64,000 bases of DNA from Gymnothorax reevesii. Lineage: Eukaryota > Chordata > Actinopteri > Anguilliformes > Muraenidae. The stretch's first letter is position 1. Each line of letters begins with the position of its first letter. The position numbers and the translations under genes are program-made. The stretch covers positions 30,489,001 to 30,553,000 of the forward strand of contig CM056574.1 of assembly GCA_029721435.1 (NCBI GenBank). The letters run 5' to 3'. Shown here piece by piece: positions 22,441 through 33,799 of this stretch. The notes below the pieces were generated by a model. The model did not search any database. It saw only the letters and a program-made list of their open reading frames with translations, and had not been told where the DNA came from.

Positions 22441-24060
22441 CCAAGTAATGCAGTAGATCTGATTTTATTTATAAGGGGGGGGGGGGACCCCGCAGGGCAG
22501 AGGGCAAAAGGTACAAAGTCCACACTCCAAAAATCACAATCCAGTTGGGCAAAATGAGACAAAAACCAGGGCAGCAATCACAGTACTCGTGGTCGGGCAA
22601 AAATGGGTTTGGTAAAGCACAGGTATGTCAGAGAAGCATAGCCAAAATGAAATGGGCGTAATCCAAACCGTAACCAGGGCAGGAATCATAGATCTCGTGG
22701 TCGGGCAGAAAAGGGTCAAAAAACACAGATGGAACATCCATTTTCCATACCTGCTTATTCCTCACTAGGGTCACGGGGCGAGCTGGAGCCTATCCCAGCT
22801 GACTACGGGCAAAGGCAGGGACCCACCCTGAACAGGTTGCCAATCCATCGCAGGGCGCACACACCATTCACTCTCACACTCATACCTATGGGCAATTTGG
22901 TGTCTCCAATTAGCCTGATATGCATGTCTTTGGACTGTGGGAGGAAACCGGAGTACCCGGCAAAAACCCACGCAACACGGGGAGAACATGCAAACTCCAC
23001 ACAGAAAGGCCCCAGGCCGGATTTGAACCCACAACCTTCTTGCTGTGAGGCAGCAATGCTAACCACTGTGCCACTGTGACAGATGGAACATTAAATCCAG
23101 AGAGGAAACGTGGCACAAGCAAACTGACAGAAACGATCTGACAAGGGGAATCACATGCTAAACAGAACACAGGTGCTGGAAATGAGATTAATTACAAAGG
23201 AGGGAACAAGAGGAAGAACCTAATCACGTAAAATAGGCAAAAGCCAAAACGCGGAGAGGGATCACAAGACAATCCTATAGACAGAGCAACAGATCCAGTT
23301 AGGGATTTCTACGTGCACAGAGTGAGTGGCAGAACAGTAATTAGAAGGGTGCAGAGAGTCTGCTGGAAACACAGCAAGGTAAATTGAGTGAAGGAAAGAG
23401 GCGGAGAATATAACAGGGCGACTGCTGAGAGATCGTTAGTCAATTAGTAGAGTGCAGCTATACAATCCCTAGTGCTTGTCAGTAAGTTAGTACTATATAC
23501 AATGTTAGTCTTGGTTAGTAAATTAGCAAAAAGCAAGATGAAGGAAGTAAACGAGAATGGAAGGAATGGTTGAAACCCAGAAACCATTAAATCACCAGTA
23601 AGTGTGGCACGCAGTACTGGAGCTGTGAGCAAATACATGACAAAAGACCAAACAGGGGGAGACAAAGTGCAATGCATGGTAAAAAGCAAAACATGTATCG
23701 GAGTAAACTATGGTAAAAAGTAAAACATGGAAAAACTAAACTAAGAATATACATATACATGAATAAATCAAAGCAACCAAATCTCAATACACATTACAAA
23801 GGATAGTCAGACAGCAAAAATCCAAATATGAACATGGCAAACAGATAGTAGGCATGGCAAAGCAGACATGGACATGGCAAGGCAGGGCAGAGACATGGCA
23901 AACAGACAGAATCACAACAGCTGTGGCACAAACAGGAGACACCAGCTGGTCGATCTGTGAGAGCAGTGGGAGGAATTTTGTGAGCCAATGGGGAATGGAA
24001 AGCCATGTCCAAAATAGTTGTTTGCTGAAGCAAATCTGTTGCCCTCAACCCGGGGGTTAA
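22440..24060 (-). repeat. LTR-like repeat (gypsy type), copy 1, split by a SINE
   Basis: The reverse complement of 23170-23610 follows the plus-strand sequence of 27945-28440 closely: ggtgatttaatgg.ttctggg, tataatactaa, gggattgtatagctgcactt + actaattgactaa, gatctctcagcag and attgtcttgtgatcc occur in the same order. The T-rich, C/T-phrase composition is that of fish gypsy LTRs. Two imperfect direct units (ccagggca.caatca followed by ctcgtggtcgggca) lie about 107 bases apart at 22567 and 22674. A G13 run lies near 22472-22486. Exact ends are uncertain. Confidence 0.6.
22738..23078 (-). repeat. tRNA-derived SINE-like repeat with 13-bp target duplication
   Basis: On the minus strand the head reads TGGCACAGTGG, matching the RNA polymerase III A box, then about 33 bases later GGTTCAAATCC, matching the B box. 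The body (cctttctgtgtggagtttgc, ccaaagacatgca, ctaattggagacaccaaatt) and the tail (ggaataagcaggtatggaaa) follow. ACAGATGGAACAT flanks it at 22725-22737 and 23079-23091, proving insertion by target-primed retrotransposition into the surrounding LTR repeat. Frames on both strands here (for example 22729-23079) are shadows of the SINE. The family is widespread in fishes; I do not assign a name. Confidence 0.85.
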
Positions 24061-24735
24061 GTCTAAATAGATCTGGTCTTTCTTGTCGACGGGGTTGAGA
24101 GGATTAGACAGGCTCAACTTTTACTCCTTGGCAGTGCTTTGAGTCATTCGTCTGCGGTGTATTCAAGTTCCCATTGCATCTCACATCACCGTTGCCAAGG
24201 ACAACAAGGCATTGGCAAGAAAAGCACCGCCTTTATATTCCTTATATAAAAATAAGTGTTAACAAGCTGCCACAATGCCTCCAAGCTTAATTATTTAACT
24301 TAGCAGATTAATTACAAAGCTTTGCTTCAGACATTTCCCTCCTTGGCACTCAATGGTGAGGGCTTTCACTGACACTGTGTTGCTTCCTCAAATATATTGA
24401 GCCGCAGATGTAGAAGTACAGGCATGCATACCACAGAGGAAGAGACTACATGTGAGCACATGGCTAATTGATGCGCCGGCAGTTCTGCAGTCTGAGAAAT
24501 ATCCCATCTGAGAATTTATATTCCCTGATTAAGTCTCACGAACTCTGAAACAGAAAATTGTATGACAGCCCCCCCGTTCCAATAGAACAGAAGGAAAAAA
24601 GCTTTTCATCCCTCTAACTTCCTTGATCTCCCCATCCTGAAAGCATGCAGTGCAAGCAGTCAACGTTGCGACAGCACCGATATGCCCGTTGCATTCATTC
24701 TTTCATCTCCATTCAGGCCCTTGTAAGCAACCCCA
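24061..24735. other. Unique noncoding, CNE-like
   Basis: No repeat family or exon recognised. Motifs such as gcttaattatttaacttagc, gattaattacaaagc and ggctaattgatgcgccgg make it a candidate regulatory block; this is inference. Confidence 0.25.
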
Positions 24736-24739
24736 GACA

Positions 24740-24945
24740 ACTGCACTGTTATAATCTGACACCTTTTTTGCCAGTTATTTCAACAGAAATTTGACAGTCA
24801 TTTGAGAACAGAGGTTCCGTGTATGTTAACTGTAAACCCCAGTTAAAAGCTCGCAGAAGAGAACTTACAGTTAAAATAACAAGGATACAATGCGTCAATT
24901 TAACTGTTAAATTCAGGCAGTTTATAACAGTGTTCTGCTATCAAG
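24740..24945. repeat. Interspersed repeat A, copy 1
   Basis: Contains ccagttatttcaacagaaat, gtatgttaactgtaaacccc and acttacagttaaaataacaa + ggatacaatgcgt. The same blocks in the same order are found at 56250-56450. The repeated gttaac/cagttaaaataac pieces are partly inverted, suggesting a small palindromic MITE. Confidence 0.6.
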
Positions 24946-26738
24946 TGTCTCTTTCCCCTTCAGCCGCACATGACCCCGCCTGAGGAATAAAGACACCGTT
25001 CCTCACAGGGGGATGTTTAGTGCTGCTCTAGCCCTATATTCGCAGATCCCCGTGGCTCAGTGAGTGAATGATTGATGAAGTTACACCACTGGTCGGCCGG
25101 CTGAATGTACTTTACCCATTGGCCGCTGCTAAGCGCCCATAATTTTGCACATACTGTAAATATAAACGGGGTTGCCAACTTTGGTCATTTGGCTGGAGTG
25201 AGATTTCTCCCCAAACATGCGCATGCTGCGGCAAACCTCTTACTGTCTAAACCTATAGGCCTACCGACTACCTTAATTTCGCGATTATTAACCAAGGTCA
25301 TGAGGTCTATGAGGTTAATACATGGGTGAGGGCAATACATTGGAATGCATCTTTTCATCACTCTACCTTGTCATTAAATCATGATCTGATCCTAATTCAA
25401 TAGGTAATGTTGAGTAAAAGGAGGTTAATACACTGGTGAGGTTAACACATGGTTTTTGTTTTTTTTTTTAGTTTGCATAAAACACTGACCTGAGGTTGAT
25501 ACATGGTGCAGCTTATGTTTAGGAAATGACTGTATATTGGACCCTTAGAATGGTCCAGTATGGTCTATCACAACAATGTTGCTTTGGCAAATTTTTCAAA
25601 GAAAAAAATTAGTGGGAAAGTTTCTTGAAAATCTCCAGTTCATTAATTGATTTAACCTTGTAAACAAGCATCAGTATTTGTGAAACTGAAGGAGCACTAC
25701 ATGCACTCACAAAAGTCCTGTCTTTACAAGTGCCTTCTCTGTAAACTGGAACAACAAATAAACTGGCAGTGCAGATTTGTGCGTACTTGCTTACAGGAAG
25801 CCAAAGTGGTGTCATCAACAAATACAGCAAATGTCATCAACAAACAGTTCGACTGATGCAGAGTTCAATGCTTGATAAATATCCAATGTATTCTCCTTTA
25901 AATACGCGCTTTTACACCCAAACAAAAAATCGGATTTTTTTTCACTATTCTTTCATAATCCAATTAACAAAATGTTAAAACGATACACAGAATTACCTAG
26001 AGCCGAGAATTTTTCTGAATTGATTATTCAGATTTCCATCCTTGCAGTCTCGAACTGAAGGGTATACGTGAATGAATCTTTTTGTCATTATCTCCCCAAT
26101 CAATATACGGGCTTCCTATAGGCTTGGTCGTAATTGTTTTTATTGTCGATCAGACATAGCACGTGGGAACAGGTTAACAAAATCCTGTAGTTTGGGTCAC
26201 TGCCTCACCTCACCGTACGTCTCTGGCTTCCTGGAAGTAAGTACGCGCAAATCTGCAGTTTCGTGAGCATTTCAGGTTCAATGTACAGAGTAATAACGCC
26301 GTGCAAACTTGTCATTCTCCCGAATAGTCTTACTAAACAAGTTAATCATCTGATTGCTAATCAAGAAAATGGGAGGATTGTGCCTCACCAAACTAACCTC
26401 TGACCGCACGTCACTGGTAGCAACCTAGCTGACCTATACAAAATAGCTTTCATTACACCGAAAACTTTACCATTTCCTTGCAAAGCTTAAATTATGCGAC
26501 TTTCCATCAGACAACGTTGAACTGTGAAGTACAGTCGAGCAAGTAGGCCTGTTTTTTATTGATAAATCATATTTTTCTTACCTCGATAACTGCTCGGATT
26601 TTACACCTCTGCTTTACTGGCTGTAATGCTCTGACTAACACTGAAGTTTGTGTCAATGAATAGGCAGCAGACGGACGTCACTGATGTAATGACGGAAAAT
26701 GTTTTCAGCGAATCAGCAAATTTATTTTATCTCTGTTG
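24946..26738. other. Noncoding; spaced GAGGTTAATACA motif at 25310-25510
   Basis: Four spaced copies of a motif close to GAGGTTAATACATGG lie at about 25313, 25429, 25439 and 25492. No gene recognised; the short frames (25105-25329, 25609-25830, 26072-26266) show no domain. Confidence 0.4.
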
Positions 26739-26739
26739 A

Positions 26740-27117
26740 CTGACAGCCCTTACTTGGGTCGGGCCACTTATTCGATCTAATTCACCGGTCATGAGTTCAG
26801 TGGAGACTCTCCTTAGGGAGATGGTGTCGGTGTTTGAACAAGATGTGTGTGGGCAAGATTCAGCTACGTGTCTAATGCATCTTAGGCAGGGTTCTGAGAG
26901 CGCTGCTGAGTTTTCTATAGCCTTTCGCTCTCTAGCTACAGAGACTGGCTGGCCAGAGGCGCCTCTAATGACTGTTATTATTCATGCCTTAGCAGAAGAG
27001 GTTAAGGACGCTCTGACTACATTAGAACCCTGTACTTCTCTGGATTTGTTGGTTCGCACTGCTGTGCGAGTTGATAATTGCAGGGTGCAAATGGGATCCG
27101 GTCAAGACATCAAATAA
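26740..27117 (+). pseudogene. Ty3/gypsy retrotransposon gag fragment
   Basis: The open frame from about 26740 to the TAA at 27117 encodes the central part of a gypsy-type Gag: an LLREMVSVFEQDVCG stretch, LRQGSESAAEFSIAFRSLAT with ETGWPE, LMTVIIHALAEEVKDAL, and LVRTAVRVDN near the end. The LRQGs.s(v/a)..(y/f)...Fr.LA..(t/s)GW order is typical of this Gag and of the domesticated RTL/PEG10 group. No CCHC zinc knuckle, protease or reverse transcriptase follows. It lies upstream of, and in the same orientation as, the LTR-like block at 27740, so it may be the remains of one internally deleted element. No sign of domestication: the frame is short and isolated. Confidence 0.75.
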
Positions 27118-27739
27118 CCAAAAGGGCTCGATCACTATATCTTTAACAAGCCATGGCACTCCTCTCAGAGCAAAAAGAGCAAACATTTTTGAAACAACGA
27201 ACGAGGAAAACATACAAAAAAGTCAATTGGTCAGAAACGGAAAATGTTCTTGACAAGGAAGCAAACTCAAACTCCTCAACATCCCTTTGGCACAGGCTAC
27301 TCACTTAAAAAAGAAAGCTGGACAAGCTTCAGGCAACTGTTAGCTGCAGGCATGAGCAAAGTGAATGTTAAATTTGCTGAGGTACGAGCAAACTGAGAAT
27401 GGTTGGAACTGAATTGATATACAACTGCTCTTTGTCAGAGGCCGATACAAGTAAGAAGCCAGGGATGTGGCTAGAGGGCTTGGGGAAGGAGGGTGAATGA
27501 AAGGTCTGCCCATACTGTAAGTCAACTAGGGGCTGTGGTAACTCCTCCTATTAAAGCAATGTCCAAGTGTGTGGATGGACCCCGCATATCTGATATCACA
27601 TCCAGACCATCAGTGCCAGGGAGCAGATTTCAACCTTTGCCATATAGTGACCAATTTGGTAGGGTGAAATGATCCTACCCCATTCCTCACTAGCAAATCC
27701 AATAGACCTGTTTTTAAAAAGCATTAAAAGCATCATTGT
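27118..27739. other. Stretch between gag and LTR-like block
   Basis: No domain found. If the gag fragment and the downstream LTR belong together, this should be degraded internal retrotransposon sequence, but no pol motif is visible. Confidence 0.35.
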
Positions 27740-29190
27740 TGTGTTCCGTGGTCTGAGTGTCTGGTTAGTCAATTTTAGGTTTCTATTATTTTGGTATGTC
27801 AGTTTTTAGTCCATGTCTTAGTGTTCACATTTCATTCCTCTCCTGTGTAGTCCAGTCCACGTTTTACCCATGTACTGTCTTTGCTTTCTCCCCGGTCACG
27901 TCATTGTTTGTATCAGTTTCTGAGTTAATTGATGGTGACACTATTTCGGGTGATTTAATGGATTCTGGGTTTCATCCTTCCTTCTGTTCTCGTTTGCTAG
28001 TTTCCCCTTGCTTTCCTATTCATACTAACATTACTAACAGTTTGTTGTTTTCTAAAATTACTAACCAAACTAACCTTGTATATAATACTAATCTACTAAC
28101 GAGCACCCGGGATTGTATAGCTGCACTTACTAATTGACTAATGATCTCTCAGCAGATGCTCTGTTCTAGCTCTGCCCCTCGCTTTACTGTTCACTGGCTT
28201 TGCTAAAGTTTTCCCGCAGGATCTCTGCATTCTTATAATCTGTTCTGGCTCTCTTTCTGTACACTTAGGAGCCTTTTATCCAGTTTATTTATCCCATCTT
28301 TGGGATTGTCTTGTGATCCTTGTCTGTGTGTTAATGTTTATGTTTTCAAGTAATTGGTTTCCCTCATGTTCCACCCCTTGCTAATTGGATTAAGTTTCTA
28401 CACCTGTGTCTGTGTGTGCCCCTGCCCTATATGTTTGAGCAGCTTCTGCACGTCAGCAGATCTGACTTCACGCACCCACTCACGCATCACCCACGCCTCA
28501 CGCTTGCACGCATTCCCCCGCCCTCTGCCTCGTGCACTTCTCCTCTGGTCCCCTCAGGTTTTTCTGTGTCTCAAGTTCAGCCTCCTTCCCTGTCCAGCCT
28601 GCTTCCCTGTCCAGCCTGCCCTTCTGTATTCAAGCCCCTGGTGCCCCCTGTCTCCTCCAGCGTCTTCTGTGTCCTTGTGCCAGTCTTCCTCCTGTCTCGA
28701 GTTGTCCTGCGCGCCAGCCAAGCCCTGCCTGTCCTGCGCGCCAGCCAAGTCATGCCATAGCCATTGTCATAGCCCAAGCCATAGCCCCAGCGTTCCTGCC
28801 TGTCCCCCTCCTGATGTTCTCCCTTACCCTTCTCCTGGCCAGCCGTGCCACCCGAGTTAGCCATCTGCCAGCTGTGCCAACTGTCTTGTGAGTATGCCTA
28901 GCTTCCAGAGTTCTGTTTGTCTCTAGTCTCGTTCCATGTCTTGTTCGGAGTCTGTTCCCCTGGTATGTTGTGTTTTGGATTCTTGAGTTCTCCTGCGTCA
29001 GTGCTAGGCACGGTGTTTTTGTTGGCCTGAGTGCCCCTTTTTCCCCCCCGGTTTATTTCTGTGTTTATGTTAAATTTTATTTTGGATTCCCTCTTATGGT
29101 GTCTCACTCCCCTCTTGTGTCTCCCTTCCGTTCTAGTTCATGTTCCCCTAGTGTGTTCCACCCATGTTTTTCGTAACAATCATAAACATT
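27740..29190 (+). repeat. LTR-like repeat (gypsy type), copy 2
   Basis: Plus-oriented relative of the block at 22440-24060; shared blocks run from about 27945 to 28440. The downstream part (28440-29190) is a long C/T-rich series of short direct phrases such as ctgtccagcctgcttccctg and gcgcgccagccaag. Long frames here (28354-28860, 28532-28891 and antisense) are rich in Ser, Pro and Cys because of composition and are not genes. LTR ends are not precisely defined. Confidence 0.55.
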
Positions 29191-29230
29191 TCATTTCTGA
29201 ACCTGTGGCATTGCCCTAAAATTGGAGCAC

Positions 29231-29556
29231 CAGAGTGTAGAGTAAGCCTGTTCCGAGCCTAGTGGCCCATCAGGCCGGTGCTCAACCCCGATTTCTGTGG
29301 CAGGAAGCGACTAGGAGTATTGCTACTTCCCCTGGATGGGATGCCAGTCCATCGCAGGTACTCCCCCAGCTCATAGTCAAGTTTCACTTACTATTTGCTG
29401 GTACCCATTTATACACCTGGGGGGAGTGAGACGTGGAGTGTGCAAGTGAAGTGTTTTGCCTAAGTACGCGCCACGAAGGCCGTGGCCAGGGCTTGAACTC
29501 AGGACCTTTTTTTTGATCCCAAGTCTACTTAACCACTGCACTACTGCATCTCACTT
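29231..29556 (-). repeat. V-SINE with 11-bp target duplication
   Basis: On the minus strand the tRNA-like head has GTAGTGCAGTGGTTAAG (A box) and GAGTTCAAGCCC (B box). The conserved body follows, with cactccacgtctcactcccc, gatggactggcatcccatcc and ggggaagtagcaatactcct + agtcgcttcctgc, then the 3' tail ggcctgatgggccactaggc + tcg. This conserved central/tail sequence defines vertebrate V-SINEs (DANA/HE1-like). AATTGGAGCAC occurs at 29220-29230 and 29557-29567 as target duplication. Confidence 0.85.
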
Positions 29557-29567
29557 AATTGGAGCAC

Positions 29568-31100
29568 TAAGCAGCTGATCATTCTTTTTTTTAACTTCAG
29601 ACCAAAAATATGATGGTCTTTTGACTCCTCCATAATATTCCTGATTGAAAATGAGAGAGTGAATAGTTCCATAAAAATTGAGAACCTCAAAACACAATTC
29701 CAGTTATAACACATCTCATGAGGGATGTTAGACTGTATTAACTGGGAGCTGCTTACCCAATCATGCAGTGACATAAATGAGCAAAAAACTTAATACATAA
29801 ATGAGCATTAAATTTAATCAAGTCTCATTTTGTTCCTATATTGTGGTTTTTTTTTCTCTCCAGATGAGTTGCCCTCTTCCTGAACAAAAAAACTGGTATT
29901 CAAAGATTGGTATTATATCCTGAATAATCAAATAAATTAAACATAATGAGGAGATTTGGTGGAAATGCAAATTAATAATGAAATCATAAATATCTCTGAT
30001 TCCAATGGCAGGGATTTTGATGCATAAATGGAGTGATGATGTATCTCTACTCAATACATAAAACATTTTTGAAAAGCACTAATTCCTCCAAGGCAGTGAT
30101 CTTTAGAATTAATTAGTCCTTGATTATACTATCACAATTATTGTCAGTTATTAAGCTGGCTCAAATCAACTGAGCCACATGAATCCTGATGGAATTTGAT
30201 GAGGATATTTCAGAGAATGAAGAATTGTGTAGAACAGCTGATTAGTTTATTCCAGCTTTTGTTCTAAAGCTCATTGGAAACAGGCATGGTCCATAAACAT
30301 TGGTTGAAAATGGCTGCGCTTGATGTCTATTACCAAATCCAATGCAGCTAATTAGATGCAGCCAATCTTTTCCCTAAAAAATACGTTTCCACCTGGAAAA
30401 TCACATATCAAGGATGAGTAACTTCTGAATTTCGATACCAACTACAATAATATTTGATCAGTTTTTTGATCCATTGAACTCACTTGGATCCACGTGTTCT
30501 TCTCCCCACCATTGGCAGCAAAATCAACCGTGCAGTACGCCTTTCATACTCGACCAGCATGAGAAGTATTGGACTGGACTGGACTGGAATGAAAATACTG
30601 AGACAGCTTCCATAACAAAACAAGTATTCTGATTAAAGCATGTGAGTAATAAATATTTCTAAAGTTTGATTTAAATTATATGTAGATAACACTGTTAAAA
30701 AAGCTCCAGCATTGCAACTAAGTAAATTCGCCTGAGATTTAAAAACATTTTGCTAACTGTTTTACATATGTATGAGATCATGTTCATTTATATGATGGCA
30801 GCAAAACATAATCTTTGCAAACCTAATTGCCACCAGAGCTCAAAGATAATTGGAGAACAACAAAGAATAAAAATTAAGCTGTATCAGTTCTGGATCACAG
30901 GGCCTACACCATCAAGCCAGGAATTTGAAACGCTGCCTTTGTTTGGTATTCAAATTACTTGTCAAGGTTGTGAATATTAACATCAAAATAACATCCTTGC
31001 TACAGTGCTTGTGCATTTTCACAAAAAAAGAGGACTATTCCATGCTAAAATTTAGTCATGCAATATGAACACCTTTAGTAGACATGTCCACAGTGTAAAT
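29568..31100. other. Unique noncoding, CNE-like around 30090-30400
   Basis: No repeats or exons recognised, apart from three ggact units near 30571-30585. The block near 30090-30400 contains gaattaattagtccttgatt and gcagctaattagatgcagcc and is a candidate regulatory element by appearance only. Confidence 0.25.
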
Positions 31101-31102
31101 AA

Positions 31103-31250
31103 GGGGTCACCAACGTTCCTGGAGGGCCACTATCCTGTAGGTTTCTGCTCTACCTGCTGTTCGGCACACCTGATTCAACTGATTAGCTCAGATCACGAGC
31201 TAACAAGATCACGAGCTGGGCAATTGAGTGGCTAATTAGTAGAATTAGCA
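31103..31250. repeat. MITE fragment, hAT-like
   Basis: GGGGTCACCAACGTTCCTGG, then gggccactatcctgtaggtt and gcacacctgattcaactgat + tagct match the left half of a common fish MITE. The right half is missing or badly decayed. Confidence 0.5.
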
Positions 31251-31394
31251 GAAGAAGATCAAAGTTATCGCAGGCGCCAATGCAGATGCCGCCATGTCGT
31301 CCCATTAAGGTCGCATTGGTTTGTTGGACCAAGTGAGCTAAAAAATTGTTTCCTGTTTTTTTTTAAATTATTATTAATGTATTATTATATATTA

Positions 31395-31763
31395 TTGGGA
31401 AGCACGGTGGTACAGTGGGAGTGGCATGGTGGCTACCTCACAGCAAGAAGGTTGTGGGTTCGAATCCGGCCTGGGGCCTTTCTGTGTGGAGTTTGCATGT
31501 TCTCCCCAAGTTCGTGTGGGTTTTCTCCGGGTACTCCGGTTTCCTCCCACTGTCCAAAGACATGCATATCAAATTAATTGGAGACACTAAATTGCCCAAA
31601 AGTATGAGCGTGAGAGTGAATGGCCTGTGAATGGTGTGTGCGCTCTGCAATGGATTGGCAACCTGTCCAGGGTGGGTCCCTGCCTTTGCCCGTAGCCAGC
31701 TGGGATAGGCTCCAGCTCGCCCCGCGACCCTAGTGAGGAATAAGCGGGTATAGAAAATGGATG
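31395..31763 (+). repeat. tRNA-derived SINE-like repeat, near full length
   Basis: A box TGGTACAGTGG, B box GGTTCGAATCC (exact consensus), then the body and the tail ggaataagcgggtatagaaa + atggatg. The head carries an additional agtgggagtggcatggtgg, as if the first segment were partly duplicated. AATGTATTATT at 31376-31386 and 31764-31774 may be target duplication, although about ten bases separate the left copy from the SINE head. A T17 run follows. Confidence 0.8.
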
Positions 31764-32416
31764 AATGTATTATTTTTTTTTTTTTTTTGTACAAGGGCAG
31801 AAACTCTTCTGTAAGGAGAGGTCTTTAGTTTCCGGTCCTTGTCAATTCTTGGGTACAATAAGCAGGGCTTTTTAACTACACAAAACCTCTCACATATTGA
31901 TTTTAAGAAAAAAAAATATTGAAGTAAAGTACATAACACTGACATGCTTTACCCACCTTGAGGAACAAGGGGCACACAGTACTTTCTGTGACCAAAAGCA
32001 ACTCTGAGGAAGTGCGTTATTGGTTTTTCATTGAATGTACTTAGTTCAGCAAGATTTCTTTCACTTTATACGGAAGGAAAGATGAAAAATCTCTCCGGGA
32101 AATAAACAAAATTTATGCTATTCAATTCAGCATGGCAAATAGGCTGGTATGGCTCGCAGCTATTCATTTATAACTGGCTTTTGCCTGTAGTGAGAGGAAT
32201 ATATTTTATCAGACAATAAAACAACAATTTGCTGATCCTATTGAGCATATATTTAGGATAATGGAAAAAGTCGAAAAGGAGCCAGATTGTCAGTGTTTGA
32301 TTCTGTCTGGTTTGGTTTTATGTTTATTCTGCCTTTCTATTCATTATTTTGACACATTTTTTATTGTTTATTTTAGCAGCTTCATGTATTACTTTATTCT
32401 CCATGTGTTGCCATAG

Positions 32417-32645
32417 GTTTACTCTGGGTATTCCTCCCACAGCCCAAAGACATGCACATTAGGCTAATTGGAGACACTAAATTGCCCATAGGTATGAGTG
32501 TGTGTGAATGGTGTGTTGATTGTGTGTGCGCCATGCAATTGAGTGGCGAGCTGTCCGGGGTAGGTCCCCCATATTCAGCTGGGATAGGCTCCAGCTCCCC
32601 CCTGATCCTTGTGAGGAAGAAGCAGTATAGAGAATGGATGGATCA
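32417..32645 (+). repeat. SINE-like repeat, 5'-truncated copy
   Basis: Starts inside the body (tactctgggtattcctccca) and continues through ccaaagacatgcacattagg + ctaattgg to the tail gagaatggatggatca. The tRNA-like head is missing. Confidence 0.75.
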
Positions 32646-32657
32646 GTTACTCTAGCC

Positions 32658-32835
32658 CAGGGATCCTCAAGTCTGGACCTCAAATCCAAATCCAGCCCAG
32701 GTTTTCTGTTATCCCAGGCAAGTAAATGAACAGTTATTGCCTCTGATTGGCCAGACTGTGTTAACACCTGACTCCCAGGGAGGTTTGAAAACCAGTAGTT
32801 TTTGGACCTTGTAGGGTGTGATTTGGGGACCAGGG
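32658..32835. mobile_element. Short hAT-type MITE with 8-bp target duplication
   Basis: Starts CAGGGATCCTCAAGTCTGGA and ends in a block reading tgatttggggaccaggg. The flanks CTCTAGCC (32650-32657) and CTCTAGAC (32836-32843) form an 8-bp duplication with one change. 178 bases, noncoding. Confidence 0.7.
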
Positions 32836-32843
32836 CTCTAGAC

Positions 32844-33725
32844 ATTTCCTTAACCTGTCACTTGCCACGTTTTCTGATTTCCATCCCACACTCACACCTC
32901 CCCTGGTTCATTGTTATTTAGTTTGCTTGATCCCCTATTGGCAGCCATACCTCTCTTCACATTCCTTATTTCTCCACACCTGCATCCAATGCAACAAAGT
33001 CCTGCGCTCGCCTATACATTCCCCAGGTCTGTGCATTTTAGTGTGAGTCTATCAAGCCACTTCCTCTGTGTCTAACTTATGAGCAGTTTCTGATTCCTCA
33101 GACCTGGCCAGAACAAGAAGACTCTTCAGGAAGTATAGGTGATATGCTTCAACAATCAAGAGAAGACTTCCCGAGAGAAAAAAACAAATACTTAACCTCA
33201 AGATGACAATAAAAAGCCTGTATAGTTCTAGAGCAACATCTTATGGACAGATGACAGAAAGCTTAGCTTTTAATTTTAGCAAGATATTGGGAGGAGAAGA
33301 GTCTGGAGTTAGGAAGGAACTGCTAATTAATAAAACCATGCCACCTCATCCGTGAGGCATGGTAGTGTGTGGGCATGCAGTGCTGCCAGTTGAACTGGTT
33401 ATCTGGTATCACTTGACGATGGGACTGCTGAAAAACATTGCAGGAACAATTCAAAATCGTATAAGCCTGAAATATATGCTCAGACTAAGCCAAATATTTC
33501 AAAAAATAAAGCATTTCACAGTTAAATGACCTAATTATTCGAAGAAAGTAAACCAGGACTTTTTCAGGGTAAAGTAGTGCAATAAAAAGTGGTTGAAAAG
33601 AACACAGTTAAGAGAATATTTTGGCAAAACCCGTGTATTAAAGCAAAAGTATAAAAACACATCTTGACTGTTCCATTTCAAATGCATCACGGTGGCTGTG
33701 CACTCACTTGAGGACCTGACTGTAT

Positions 33726-33726
<1 letters not shown>
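32844..33726. other. Noncoding, nothing recognised
   Basis: No gene or named repeat recognised. Confidence 0.4.
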
Positions 33727-33762
<36 letters not shown>

Positions 33763-33779
33763 CACACATACACACACAC
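33727..33779. repeat. (CA)n microsatellite
   Basis: About seventeen CA units to 33760, then imperfect tgcacacatacacacacac. Confidence 0.95.
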
Positions 33780-33799
33780 TCTCAGGCCCGTCTGAATGA

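Noticed and set aside
22738..23078. Several frames with recurring SKKVVGSNPAWGL-type peptides as a conserved protein
   Set aside because: They are translations of the SINE-like repeat, found again at 31395-31763.
23041..23078. A/B-box sequence as a functional tRNA gene
   Set aside because: Only promoter boxes of a tRNA-derived SINE are kept; no cloverleaf with paired acceptor stem could be drawn.
28354..28891. Long overlapping Ser/Pro/Cys-rich frames as genes
   Set aside because: They lie in a C/T-rich LTR-like block and occur in several frames and both strands at once.
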